DNA of 64,000 nt from a bacterium (GTDB lineage Bacteria > BMS3Abin14), in NCBI GenBank assembly GCA_029210965.1, contig JARGFZ010000004.1:59324-123323 (forward strand), read 5' to 3'. Below the pieces are notes generated by a model. That model did no database searches. It was not told the DNA's origin and was given only the letters and a program-made list of their open reading frames with translations. This document shows positions 35,163-43,632 of the stretch, piece by piece. Numbering within the stretch: the first letter of the stretch is position 1; every line of letters starts with the position of its first letter. The translations under genes were made by a program, and so were the position numbers.

Positions 35163-35264
35163 ATGAACGTCGAGGAGCTGGGAAACCTTGGACTGACGGA
35201 TCCCGAAGAGGATGCCATCGTCACCTTCATGAAAACCCTTACCGACGGTTTTGGCTGCGAGTAG
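35163..35264 (+). pseudogene. C-terminal remnant of a cytochrome-c-peroxidase-type protein
   Basis: A 33-codon frame reads MNVEELGNLGLTDPEEDAIV then TFMKTLTDGFGCE. The pattern (D/E)xxELG(D)LGLTxxEEDAIVxFMKTLTDG is the C-terminal helix of di-heme cytochrome c peroxidase or related cytochromes (the final helix ...LVAFLKTLTDG). No heme motif or upstream coding is seen in this frame, so only the 3' end survives, with its original terminator 23 bp downstream. Confidence 0.45.
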
Positions 35265-35286
35265 GTTCACAATAAACACCACTGCG

Positions 35287-35315
35287 GCGCGCCCCGAAAA
35301 AGGGGCGCGCTTTTT
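35287..35315 (+). terminator. Rho-independent terminator
   Basis: GCGCGCCCC and GGGGCGCGC form a perfect 9-bp GC stem with a GAAAAA loop, followed by five T. It would end transcription of the trehalose operon after the cytochrome remnant. The spacer 35316-35728 to the next gene shows no further gene; the frame open from 35486 lacks coding character before 35729. Confidence 0.9.
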
Positions 35316-35728
35316 CTGGCGAAATTTTCCAGAAATACCCATCAACTTTACTGGCACATGCTCCCATCAGCGGTATACTTGTAGTTAGCTTTTGGGGTGT
35401 GTGTGGAGCATGCAGTGCGAAGTTTACGAACCGACTTGAAAATAAGATCTATCCGGCAGGGCCCGGCCTCTTTTGAGGTAAGGGCTTGCCGTTCAGGGGA
35501 GTGAGGGGGGATCATGAACCGTGCGCGAACTCCTCATACTTCTGTTCTTTCCTGGCCGTCCCATATCCTGACAAGGCGACCTGGACCATCTTCCCAGCTG
35601 CCTTCGGCAGCCTCTCAAGGAAAAGAGATCAGCCGTTTACCGGCCTGGAATCATTTTCACCCATGCTCAAGGCAAAGTCATTTCCAGCCGGATCCCAAAG
35701 TTATTCCGTAACGAGAAAGGAGAACGTC

Positions 35729-37006
35729 ATGAAACACAGGCAAGCCATAATTATCCTTGCCGCAGTCCTGATCGTCCTGGTATCGGCGGCGGCTGTGGTC
35801 CCTTCCGAAGCCGGTGACCCGAAGGGGAACGCCTTCGGCTGGAACAACACGCAGGGGCACAGTGTCCAGTTAGGACCGCGCCCCTTCTTCCTCGTCCAGG
35901 ACATGGACGAGGGTCCCCTGAAGGAGACCCTTAAGCAGTGCACCGAAGGGCCTTTCAAGAGAACGGACTTTTCCATCGGCCACCGTGGGGCCGCCCTGCA
36001 GTTCCCGGAGCACACCCGCGAATCCTATGTAGCCGCCGCCCGCATGGGAGCCGGCATCGTGGAGTGCGACGTCACCTTCACCAAGGACCGTGAACTGGTG
36101 TGCCGCCATTCCCAGTGCGACCTGCACACGACCACCAACATCCTGGCCACGGATCTGGCAGACAAGTGCAGCGTACCCTTTACGCCCTCCGATGGCACCA
36201 TACCGGCCAAGGTCATGTGCTGTACCTCCGACCTGACCCTGGCGGAATTCAAAAGTTTAAAGGGCAAAATGGACGCTGGTAACCCCTGGGGCACGACCGT
36301 GGAAGAGTACATGGACGCCACCCCGAACTACCGTACCGACCTGTACTCAACGGACGGCACGCTCATGACCCATGCGGAGAGCATCGAACTGTTCAGTAGT
36401 CTTGGCGTGAAATTCACGCCGGAGTTAAAGTCTCCCGGCGTCGCCATGCCCTACGAGGGCGACTACACCCAGGAGGAGTACGCCCAGCAGATGATCGACG
36501 AGTACAAGGATGCAGGGGTGTCGCCGAAGAAGGTCTTCGCCCAGTCCTTTAACCTCTTTGACGTGGAATACTGGCTTGCTGCAGAGCCCAAATTCGGGAA
36601 GCAGGCGGTTTTCCTCGACGGCCGCTACGGCGACCCCGCATTTGACCAGACCGACCCCACCACCTGGGACCCCTCCATGGACGAGCTCGTGGACATGGGC
36701 GTGAAGATCATCGCCCCCCCCATGAACATCCTGCTGAACCTTGACGGGGACGACCAGATCGTTCCCTCGGTGTACGCCATGTACGCCAGGGACGCCGGGC
36801 TCGACATCATCACATGGACCCTGGAGCGATCAGGGTTCCTGAAAACTGGAGGCGGATTTTACTACAATTCCATAACCGACGTCATTGACAACGACGGGGA
36901 CATGTTCACGGCCCTCGACGTGCTTGCCAAGGACGTGGGTATCATCGGCATCTTCTCCGACTGGCCCGCTACTGTGACCTTCTACGCCAACTGCATGGGC
37001 CTTTAA
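35729..37006 (+). CDS. secreted glycerophosphodiester phosphodiesterase
   Basis: 425 residues from the ATG at 35729 with AAAGGAGA upstream; the longer frame is rejected because this start opens a clean signal peptide ([20 protein letters not shown], cleaved near SEA). GDPD motifs: [19 protein letters not shown] (catalytic HRG and PEHT) and [19 protein letters not shown]. Compared with short GDPDs there is a Cys-rich insertion ([30 protein letters not shown]) with TIM-barrel continuation [11 protein letters not shown] and [11 protein letters not shown]. The enzyme hydrolyses glycerophosphodiesters in the periplasm, supplying phosphate or glycerol-3-phosphate. It stands alone. Confidence 0.93.
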   Translation: MKHRQAIIILAAVLIVLVSAAAVVPSEAGDPKGNAFGWNNTQGHSVQLGPRPFFLVQDMDEGPLKETLKQCTEGPFKRTDFSIGHRGAALQFPEHTRESYVAAARMGAGIVECDVTFTKDRELVCRHSQCDLHTTTNILATDLADKCSVPFTPSDGTIPAKVMCCTSDLTLAEFKSLKGKMDAGNPWGTTVEEYMDATPNYRTDLYSTDGTLMTHAESIELFSSLGVKFTPELKSPGVAMPYEGDYTQEEYAQQMIDEYKDAGVSPKKVFAQSFNLFDVEYWLAAEPKFGKQAVFLDGRYGDPAFDQTDPTTWDPSMDELVDMGVKIIAPPMNILLNLDGDDQIVPSVYAMYARDAGLDIITWTLERSGFLKTGGGFYYNSITDVIDNDGDMFTALDVLAKDVGIIGIFSDWPATVTFYANCMGL

Positions 37007-37020
37007 AACGAAATCCGGGG

Positions 37021-37039
37021 CGGGGCGGTCAGCGCCCCG
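37021..37039 (+). terminator. hairpin after the GDPD gene
   Basis: CGGGGCG and CGCCCCG pair around GTCAG, 14 bp after the stop; only CTCTCTT follows instead of a T-run. Confidence 0.6.
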
Positions 37040-37144
37040 CCTCTCTTGATGAACCTGGCATATTTTCATTGGGGTCTGACCTTAAGATCCCTGGAGAATG
37101 GTTTAACACCTGAGGGGGTTTTAAGGTCCCAGGGGGGTGAGAAT

Positions 37145-37222
37145 GGAGCATTTAAGGAAAGGGAAAACGACGCTTTTCCCTTTCCGAGGAGCAAAAAGCC
37201 CATTAGGGACTTTTTGCGACCC
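37145..37222. repeat. palindromic repeat, inverted partial copy of the array at 47.5 kb
   Basis: GGAAAGGGAAAA and TTTTCCCTTTCC (37156-37167 and 37174-37185) form a perfect 12-bp stem, followed by GCAAAAAG and CTTTTTGC (37191-37198 and 37209-37216). The block is homologous to the reverse complement of about 47484-47552. A GGGGTCTGACC piece of the REP-like family lies at 37072. Confidence 0.75.
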
Positions 37223-37250
37223 TGTCAACGTTGGACCTGATCCCATTCAC

Positions 37251-37943
37251 TCACAATTCCCGACCTTCCGCAGAGCGAGTCCCGAGCAGCTTCTCTTGCA
37301 CAGTCATAAGGTGATCGTGCATGGCCTGGTACGCTCCCTCTTGATCACGTTCACTGATAGCGCGCACCAGGGCCTCATGCTGCACGAAACTTTTGTGATC
37401 GGCAGGCGGGTGGTCCGGTTTATCGCGCAGGCGGCCCCAGACGATGGCCCGGCGTATAGCATTTAACTGGTCAAACAGAGCCAACAGGACCGTATTTCCC
37501 GTGGCTTCGGCTACCGTACGGTGAAGTCGGTTGTCGGCGTTTTCATATTGTCGCCATGTTTTGGCCTCGCGTTGGATACGGGTACAGCTGCGCATTTCTG
37601 CAAGATGAGCCCCGGTCGCATGGACAGTGGCTTCACGTGCCAGCATCGACTCTATCAACAAACGCGCCTCCATGACTTCCAGTGGATTCGATCCTTCCGC
37701 AATGGTAGAGATCGACAAAGATTTTTCAACGGAACGAGTTCCGATGAAGGTCCCTTTACCGACCTGCCGCCAAAGTTCACCATCTTGTTCGAGCGTCGCC
37801 AGAGCTTTGCGCAATACACCTCGTGAAACACCCAGCAGTGCGCATAGCTCACGCTCAGGCGGCAAGCGGCCGTCGGATGGTAAATCTGACTGCGCGAGCC
37901 AGGCTTTCAGTTGCGTTAATGCGCTCTCTACACTGCCCTTCAT
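37251..37943 (-). CDS. GntR-family transcriptional regulator (FadR/FCD subfamily)
   Basis: 230 residues, normal FCD-GntR length, with GGAGGTATGAGATC before the ATG. The winged HTH covers residues about 15-70 (PSDGRLPPERELCALLGVSR and GVLRKALATLEQDGELWRQV). The FCD effector domain (about 85-215) includes EARLLIESMLAREA, RLHRTVAEATGN and HEALVRAISERDQEGAYQAM with the His/Asp residues that bind a metal and a carboxylate effector. It is divergent from the ABC transporter and FAH hydrolase genes and probably controls them through the palindromes in the 308-bp gap. Confidence 0.92.
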   Translation of the reverse strand: MKGSVESALTQLKAWLAQSDLPSDGRLPPERELCALLGVSRGVLRKALATLEQDGELWRQVGKGTFIGTRSVEKSLSISTIAEGSNPLEVMEARLLIESMLAREATVHATGAHLAEMRSCTRIQREAKTWRQYENADNRLHRTVAEATGNTVLLALFDQLNAIRRAIVWGRLRDKPDHPPADHKSFVQHEALVRAISERDQEGAYQAMHDHLMTVQEKLLGTRSAEGREL

Positions 37944-38036
37944 GATCTCATACCTCCGCTATTCAATAAGGATAAACCATTATCACATATTAAACCAATC
38001 TGTAAAAATTTTTTAACCAATCATTTAAAATCCTAA

Positions 38037-38055
38037 AACCAATTTACAATTGGTT
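38037..38055. promoter_or_regulatory. palindromic operator candidate for the GntR regulator
   Basis: AACCAATT, TAC, AATTGGTT: a perfect 19-bp palindrome in the divergent spacer. Related half-sites AACCAAT occur at 37992-38023. GntR/FadR regulators bind short palindromes of this size. Confidence 0.6.
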
Positions 38056-38170
38056 GAAAGTTAGGTAATATCGCTCTCCCTGGATATTTCTACCTGACAA
38101 GTAGGGAATCAAAACCGGGCATTCAGGAACCTTTATTATATATTAGGACTCATTCGCCGGCTGAAGGTCT

Positions 38171-38183
38171 AATGTCGGACATT
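38171..38183. promoter_or_regulatory. second palindrome in the divergent spacer
   Basis: AATGTC, G, GACATT is a perfect 13-bp palindrome 69 bp before the solute-binding gene. Its role is unknown; it could bind another regulator. Confidence 0.35.
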
Positions 38184-38251
38184 CGCAGGTCTGACAAAAC
38201 CGGGAGATATCGATCGGCCATGGTGAAAAACCGAAAACAAGGAGGAGGTAA

Positions 38252-39229
38252 ATGATGAGACTTTTTTCCAAAAAATTTGGTGTGGTGTTTGCGTCACTTT
38301 TACTGGTGGTGGCGATATTCGCCGGTAACGCATATGCCGGAATGATACGCATTGCATTAGCCGAAACACCATCCGATGAAGTCGCCGCGTTCTTCCTCGC
38401 GCTTGACCGAGCCAAGGCTATGGGGCTTGACTACGAGTGGACGGCTTTCGCCGACGAGGAGTTGGCTATTCAGGCGGTCCTGGGCGGCCAGATGGATATC
38501 GGTTTCGGTACGCCTTATGCGGCAATGCAGAGATCCAAGGCTCCCGTTCGGATCATCTTTCAGCTGTCCAAGTTGAAGTTTTTCCCGGTGTCGTCGAAGA
38601 AATACTCGTCACTGAAGGATCTGAACGGTGCGCCGATCATGCTGCATTCGCGCGGCGGCGGCACTGACTCCATCGCCAATGTGATCGAAGACCGCGCGGG
38701 TATCAAGTTCGGCCAGCGCTCCTATGTACCCGGCTCACAGAACCGGATCGTGGCGCTGATGGCAGGCCAGACAGACCTGACCATCGTCGACCTCGGAAAC
38801 AAGAACAAGCTCGTCGAGCAGACGGGTGATAAATTCAACGTGCTTCCGATGTTTGAAGTCGATGCCAGCGATGAGGCCCTGTTTGCCAATATCAACTGGA
38901 TCAAAGCCAACGCCAATGACGTGGATATCTTTGTCAAGGCTCTTTTAAGCGTTTACCAGGATATGCAAAAGGACCCCACCATCATTCGACGTGAAACCAA
39001 CCCCAACGGTCCCATCGGACAACTGCCGAAAGAAGTTCTCGCCGGGATGGACGGATTTTATGCCGATGCCATCGCGGGTGGCCTGTACGATCCTAACGGT
39101 GGTGGCAAAAAGGCCGCCCTGGCTGATATGGATTGGTATTCGAGGGCAGGGCAGCTTACCGGTGACCCGGCCAGTTTGAAGGTTGAAGATTTCTGGTACA
39201 TGGACCCGCTGATTCGGGCAATGAAGTAA
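38252..39229 (+). CDS. ABC transporter solute-binding protein (NMT1/taurine type)
   Basis: 325 residues with GGAGGAGGT before the ATG. Signal peptide FASLLLVVAIFAGNAYA. The mature protein has the NMT1/SsuA-like periplasmic fold: MIRIALAETPSDEVAAFFLA, IQAVLGGQMDIGFGTPYAAM, SSLKDLNGAPIMLHSRGGGT and AGQTDLTIVDLGNK. These proteins bind sulfonates, nitrate-like anions, thiamine precursors or aromatic acids; the ligand cannot be deduced. First gene of a five-gene operon; a stable hairpin separates it from the permease gene, which commonly keeps the binding protein more abundant. Confidence 0.9.
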   Translation: MMRLFSKKFGVVFASLLLVVAIFAGNAYAGMIRIALAETPSDEVAAFFLALDRAKAMGLDYEWTAFADEELAIQAVLGGQMDIGFGTPYAAMQRSKAPVRIIFQLSKLKFFPVSSKKYSSLKDLNGAPIMLHSRGGGTDSIANVIEDRAGIKFGQRSYVPGSQNRIVALMAGQTDLTIVDLGNKNKLVEQTGDKFNVLPMFEVDASDEALFANINWIKANANDVDIFVKALLSVYQDMQKDPTIIRRETNPNGPIGQLPKEVLAGMDGFYADAIAGGLYDPNGGGKKAALADMDWYSRAGQLTGDPASLKVEDFWYMDPLIRAMK

Positions 39230-39240
39230 CCTTCCGTCGT

Positions 39241-39290
39241 GCTGCCGGTGGTGGAGGAACCTTCTCCACTGCCGGCAGCGCCTTTATTTT
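39241..39290 (+). terminator. attenuating terminator between binding-protein and permease genes
   Basis: GCTGCCGG/CCGGCAGC and GTGGAG/CTCCAC make an interrupted 14-bp stem (39241-39279) with a short loop, followed by TTTATTTTT. It would stop most transcripts after the solute-binding gene. Confidence 0.75.
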
Positions 39291-39341
39291 TCTATCCCGC
39301 TGCTTGTAAACTTTTACTATTCCGTCCCAGGTAAACAACTT

Positions 39342-40106
39342 ATGATGCGCTATCGCTCCTACCTTTTAACATTCCTTTCGGCTTGCATCGTGCTTGGTTC
39401 ATGGGAAATCGCCGGGAGCATTCCGGTGAGTTATGCCTTCCCGACATTCCATGAAACGATAGCCGCCTTCTGGACACTCCTGAAGAACGGCACAATGTTT
39501 GTGGCTTATTTTGAAACCCTCAAGCCCCTTATCGTAGGTGTTTTGATCTCCTCTTTCGTGGGTGTCGGGATCGGTTTGGCGATAGGCCTCAGCCGCATGT
39601 CCGACTGGCTGCTTTCACCGATCTTTGTCGTTATGCAGACGGCGCCCCTGGCAGCGCTCATCCCTCTTCTGGTCATGATCTATGGTATCGGTCTGACATC
39701 GAAGGTGGCCGTGGTTATTATCATGGCGATGCCGGTTATCGTCCTCAACACCGGTGGTGCCGTTCGCAATACGCCTGTATCAATTATTGAAATGGCCCAG
39801 GCATTCCTGGGGACGAGACGAGACATTATTTTTAAGATCATACTTCCCGCCGCGTCACCCATTATATTTGCCGGATTGCGCCTCGGCGTGTCGGCAGGAT
39901 TTATCGGTGCCATACTGGCCGAGCTGAAAATCACCCCCACCGGCGTCGGCGACATTATCACCTACAGCCGTTCCATTGCCGACTATCCCAGCATGTATGC
40001 CGCGATCATGTCGATTATCCTTCTGGCCGTGGTTTTCCTGAACGTTTTGGAACGAGTTGAGAATTTTCTCTTCAAAGGCGCAAAGCACGTTTATGCCTCT
40101 GAGTAA
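39342..40106 (+). CDS. ABC transporter permease (TauC/SsuC type)
   Basis: 254 residues, six hydrophobic segments. The cytoplasmic loop that docks the ATPase reads EMAQAFLGTRRDIIFKIILP (about residues 147-166), with the EAA-like motif, and the fold PIVVVMQTAPLAALIPLLVM is typical of binding-protein-dependent transporters for anions and small acids. It would pair with the second permease at 40937 to form a heterodimeric channel. Ribosome site AGGT is 13 nt upstream. Confidence 0.9.
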   Translation: MMRYRSYLLTFLSACIVLGSWEIAGSIPVSYAFPTFHETIAAFWTLLKNGTMFVAYFETLKPLIVGVLISSFVGVGIGLAIGLSRMSDWLLSPIFVVMQTAPLAALIPLLVMIYGIGLTSKVAVVIIMAMPVIVLNTGGAVRNTPVSIIEMAQAFLGTRRDIIFKIILPAASPIIFAGLRLGVSAGFIGAILAELKITPTGVGDIITYSRSIADYPSMYAAIMSIILLAVVFLNVLERVENFLFKGAKHVYASE

Positions 40107-40150
40107 CAAGGACCGGCAACAGGTAAGTAATGAAAGGTAACAAGTAAGTG

Positions 40151-40927
40151 ATGAGCCATAATACAAATGATAACGATCATGCGGTGACGGTCCGTGATGT
40201 CTACAAGAGCTACGGCGATGTCATGGCCTTGAGGGACCTGTCCCTCGACTTTCCCCGGGGACAACTCACATCACTCCTTGGCCCCTCCGGGTGCGGCAAG
40301 ACGACCTTGTTGAAGATCATAGCCGGACTTTTGTCTGCTGACAGCGGTGAGATCACGGTCAATGGTCACCCCGTTACCGGCCCGGGGCCCGATCGCGCCT
40401 TTGTGTTTCAGGATTTTGCCCTGTTACCCTGGGCCACTGTATTGCGCAATGTCGCATTCGGACTGGAGCTGCGTGGTGTTGCCAAATCAGAACGCGAGGC
40501 GATCGCCGAAAAATATATCACCGATGTCGGTTTGAAAGGGTTTGAGAACAAGCATCCCCATCAATTGTCGGGCGGCATGCGCCAACGGGTGGGTCTCGCC
40601 CGGGCCCTGAGCGTCGATGCGCAGGTTTTGCTGATGGATGAGCCGTTCGCGGCCGTGGATGAGCAGACCCGGCGCAAATTCCAGGAAGACCTCCTTAACC
40701 TGGTCAAGCATGAGAACAAGACGTTCATCTTTGTCACCCATTCCATCGAGGAAGCTGTCTATGTCTCAGACCAGGTCGCCATTTTATTACCTCGCCCGAG
40801 CCGCGTTTCGGAAATCATCAGGCCGGAGGGGTTCAGGCACAAGGATGCCGATAGCATCCGGCGGGATTCGGAGTATCTCGACATCGTCGACCGCATATGG
40901 GCTTCCCTTCGCACCTACGTGGAATAA
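40151..40927 (+). CDS. ABC transporter ATP-binding protein (TauB/SsuB type)
   Basis: 258 residues from the ATG at 40151 (a GTG three nt earlier is the alternative). Walker A GPSGCGKTTLLKIIAG, Q-loop FVFQDFALLPWATV, signature LSGGMRQRVGLARAL, Walker B VLLMDEPFAAVDEQTRR and switch FVTHSIEEA are all intact. Drives uptake by the flanking permeases. The intergenic 40107-40150 contains repeated GTAACAAGTAAGTG, of no clear meaning. Confidence 0.95.
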   Translation: MSHNTNDNDHAVTVRDVYKSYGDVMALRDLSLDFPRGQLTSLLGPSGCGKTTLLKIIAGLLSADSGEITVNGHPVTGPGPDRAFVFQDFALLPWATVLRNVAFGLELRGVAKSEREAIAEKYITDVGLKGFENKHPHQLSGGMRQRVGLARALSVDAQVLLMDEPFAAVDEQTRRKFQEDLLNLVKHENKTFIFVTHSIEEAVYVSDQVAILLPRPSRVSEIIRPEGFRHKDADSIRRDSEYLDIVDRIWASLRTYVE

Positions 40928-40936
40928 GGCAATCCA

Positions 40937-41689
40937 ATGAAAATTTCAGGTTACCAGCTACCCTCGATAACGTCGTTGATCCTGTGGGGGATCCTGTGGG
41001 AAATCGTCGGCCGACTTGAATTGACTTTCTTTCTCCCGCCGCTGTCAGCTATCTTTTCGACATTGATGGAGATCGGCACGACACCGGTGTTTTTAAAAGC
41101 GCTTACCGAAACCGGATACGCTTTCTTTGCCGGGACTTTCCTGGCCATCGTAATTGGCGTTCCGGTTGGCATCCTGATGGGGAAGAGTCGTCTCATCGAC
41201 GAGCTGCTGCTGCCGTGGGTGAATATGTTTCTCAGTGCACCCCTGACCGCATTGGTGCCCGTGATGATGGTGCTATTCGGATTTGGTATGAAAGCCATTA
41301 TCTTAACGACGACGATGTTTGCGATCTGGATCATCGTCCTGAACTCACGTGCCGGTGTCATGCACATTAACCGGTCGCTGATAGAAATGGCGCATTCCTT
41401 TGGAGCCACTCCAAAGGATGCTTTTGTAAAAGTTTATTTTTGGGCGGCGCTTCCCGAGATCTTAAGCGGCGTACGTATCGGATTTATCCGTGGGGTAAAG
41501 GGCGTCATCATCGGTCAACTACTGATCTCCATTGTCGGGTTTGGTGCGCTGTTTGAGCTCTATTCAGGGCAGTTCCTGATGAAACACTTCTGGGCGGTGT
41601 TGATCGTTCTGTTCAGCATCTCTTTTACTATTGCCGAGTTTCTCTCCCACCTGGAGAGAAAGGTGGCGTATTACGCCGCACAGCGTTAA
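40937..41689 (+). CDS. ABC transporter permease (TauC/SsuC type), second
   Basis: 250 residues, about six membrane helices. The docking loop EMAHSFGATPKDAFVKVYFW (residues about 152-171) contains the EAA-type motif, followed by ALPEILSGVRIGFIRGVKGV. It differs clearly from the first permease, so the transporter uses two different membrane subunits, unusual for TauABC-type systems where one subunit forms a homodimer. Gene starts 9 bp after the ATPase stop. Confidence 0.9.
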   Translation: MKISGYQLPSITSLILWGILWEIVGRLELTFFLPPLSAIFSTLMEIGTTPVFLKALTETGYAFFAGTFLAIVIGVPVGILMGKSRLIDELLLPWVNMFLSAPLTALVPVMMVLFGFGMKAIILTTTMFAIWIIVLNSRAGVMHINRSLIEMAHSFGATPKDAFVKVYFWAALPEILSGVRIGFIRGVKGVIIGQLLISIVGFGALFELYSGQFLMKHFWAVLIVLFSISFTIAEFLSHLERKVAYYAAQR

Positions 41690-41768
41690 ACATTCAGGAA
41701 CCTGTGAAGTCGTGAGAGTTCCTTAACATTAACGAACAACGATCTAACTCAAAAATTGGAGGTCTATA

Positions 41769-42458
41769 ATGACCAGGTACGTCATCGAACCGCCAGCGAC
41801 GACAAGTCTGCCCATCCGTGGTTCCGACGAACGGTTTCCCGTTCGCCGTGTTTACTGTGTCGGCCGCAACTATGCCGCCCATACCATCGAAATGGGTGGT
41901 GACCCTGACCGGCAAGTTCCGTTCTTTTTCCAGAAAAACCCCGACAACCTTCTGACTGATGGGGCTGATTTTCCCTATCCGGGCATGTCCAGCGATGTCC
42001 ACCATGAGATCGAAATGATCGTTGCCCTCCATAAGGGCGGCTATAACATCCCGATCGAGACGGCACTGGACCATGTCTGGGGATATGGCGTCAGCCTTGA
42101 TATGACGCGACGTGACCTGCAGGCCGATTGCAAGGAAAAAAGGCACCCGTGGGAGATCGGCAAGGCCTTTGATCATTCCGCCCCGGCCTCTGAACTTGTG
42201 CCTGCCAGTGAAATAGGGCACCCGACGGACGGCGCCATCTGGCTGAAGATAAACGGCGAAATGCGTCAGCAAGGTGATCTGAACCACATGATCTGGAAGG
42301 TTCCCGAGATGATCTCCTACCTGTCCGGCCTGTTCACCCTTGCACCCGGAGACCTGATCCAGTCCGGTACTCCCTCCGGTGTCGGCCCTGTCAAGCGGGG
42401 AGATCAACTGGTAGGACATGTCGATGGCCTGACCGACCTGCAGTGCAAGGTCGTCTGA
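41769..42458 (+). CDS. fumarylacetoacetate hydrolase (FAH) family protein
   Basis: 229 residues with AATTGGAGG before the ATG. FAH-fold enzymes cleave or decarboxylate beta-diketo acids or hydrate them with a divalent metal. The metal ligands are visible: CVGRNYAAHTIEMG, DVHHEIEMIVAL (the HxExE motif) and VWGYGVSLDMTRRDLQ (Asp). The C-terminal SGTPSGVGPVKRGDQL closes the site. Lengths near 230 are typical of fumarylpyruvate/acylpyruvate hydrolases such as NagK and YcgM. With the upstream ABC transporter this suggests uptake and cleavage of a dicarboxylic or aromatic breakdown product. Confidence 0.92.
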   Translation: MTRYVIEPPATTSLPIRGSDERFPVRRVYCVGRNYAAHTIEMGGDPDRQVPFFFQKNPDNLLTDGADFPYPGMSSDVHHEIEMIVALHKGGYNIPIETALDHVWGYGVSLDMTRRDLQADCKEKRHPWEIGKAFDHSAPASELVPASEIGHPTDGAIWLKINGEMRQQGDLNHMIWKVPEMISYLSGLFTLAPGDLIQSGTPSGVGPVKRGDQLVGHVDGLTDLQCKVV

Positions 42459-42734
42459 CCAGGTTGAAGGAAAAGCTAAGTGGCAAGTGGAAGGTGGAAA
42501 GAGATCGCCTTCCACTTTTTATTTCTCGTCCGACGAAGCTTTACGCGAAGGCGGATATACTTTCCACCAGTCTTCCCGGTATTTAGCCTTCCCCGGGAAG
42601 ATGTGCCTCATCCCTCCCCTCGGGTCCTCTGGAGAATCTGGGCTTTGACCCCACAGTTTACCGCTCAGGATCTTCCACTTTATCCTTTATCCTTTAACCT
42701 TTATCCTGTAGTTCCATTAACCCGGGGAGAGAAA

Positions 42735-43511
42735 ATGATGAACATGAAAAGCGCGGGACTTTCCATTAAGGCGGTCGTCGAGGATCTTGCTCCCGGTGGG
42801 ACGCTCAGAGCAGCTATTAACTTCGGCAACGCCGTATTGGTCCAGCCCAGTCCCGCCACCGGCGAACCCAGGGGCGTGTCGGTGGAGCTTGCCAAAGAGC
42901 TTGCCTCCCGCCTGGGCCTCCCCCTCGAATATGTGACCTACGAGTCCGCGGGAAAGGTTTCTGAGGCTCTGAAGAACGACGAATGGGACATCGCTTTTCT
43001 GGCCATCGACCCCAAACGCGCCCTTAAGATCGCCTTTACGGAGCCATACGTTGTCATAGAGGGCAGCTACATGGTGCCGCGCAATTCGCCCTATCAGAAA
43101 AATGAGGATTTCGACCAGCCGGGCGTTCGCATAGCCGTCGGCGCCAACGCCGCTTATGACCTTTACCTGTCCAGAACCTTGCAGCACGCCCAGCTCGTCC
43201 GTGTTCCGACGACACCCGGAGCCGTGGACCTCTTCCTCGAGAAAAAGCTGGAAGCTGCCGCCGGTGTGAGATACGGCCTGCAGCAGTTCGCCGAATCCAA
43301 TCGTGAGGTCCGTTTGATCGATGGCCATTTCATGCTGATCAGGCAGGCCGTGGGCGTTCCCATAGGTCGAGGGATCGGCAGGCAGTATCTGGACCTTTTT
43401 ATCGACGAAATGATAACCAGCGGCTTTATCAAGGAGAAACTGGTGGAAAATGGGCAGCCGGAGGTTACCGTCGCGCCCGCACCCTCGAGGGGCGTTTCTG
43501 GAAATGGTTGA
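42735..43511 (+). CDS. solute-binding protein family 3 domain protein without signal peptide
   Basis: 258 residues from the ATG at 42735 (GGGGAGAG site); a longer open frame to 42480 has no start support. The type 3 periplasmic-binding fold is complete: TLRAAINFGNAVLVQPSPAT, GVSVELAKELASRLGLPLEY, NDEWDIAFLAIDPKRALKIA and FTEPYVVIEGSYMV. There is no signal peptide, so the protein is probably cytosolic, which is odd for this family and suggests a sensor, a moonlighting binding protein or an enzyme such as cyclohexadienyl dehydratase, to which the domain is related. Confidence 0.82.
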   Translation: MMNMKSAGLSIKAVVEDLAPGGTLRAAINFGNAVLVQPSPATGEPRGVSVELAKELASRLGLPLEYVTYESAGKVSEALKNDEWDIAFLAIDPKRALKIAFTEPYVVIEGSYMVPRNSPYQKNEDFDQPGVRIAVGANAAYDLYLSRTLQHAQLVRVPTTPGAVDLFLEKKLEAAAGVRYGLQQFAESNREVRLIDGHFMLIRQAVGVPIGRGIGRQYLDLFIDEMITSGFIKEKLVENGQPEVTVAPAPSRGVSGNG

Positions 43512-43588
43512 ACCACAAGGAAACCTGGGGTCTTACTTTTTAACCTTCTGCCGTATGACACCAGGGAGCAAATGCTCCATTTCCGGAC

Positions 43589-43632
43589 TTGACAAGGGCG
43601 CGTGGAACTATTATAGTTCGAAATATGTCGAA
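43589..43632 (+). promoter_or_regulatory. promoter and ArsR-type operator at a probable leaderless start
   Basis: TTGACA (43589-43594), a 17-bp spacer and TATAGT (43612-43617) end 7 nt before the ATG at 43625, putting the transcript start at the codon itself. TTCGA and TCGAA (43617-43621, 43628-43632) form an inverted repeat across the start, a suitable ArsR site. Confidence 0.72.

Noticed and set aside
35316..35728. Riboswitch or small RNA upstream of the GDPD gene
   Set aside because: The spacer has GC-rich segments but none of the riboswitch cores I know was recognised, and no stable hairpin series was seen.
37251..37466. Frame 37137-37466 on the plus strand
   Set aside because: Its N-terminal peptide is read from the palindromic repeat and the rest is antisense to the GntR gene.
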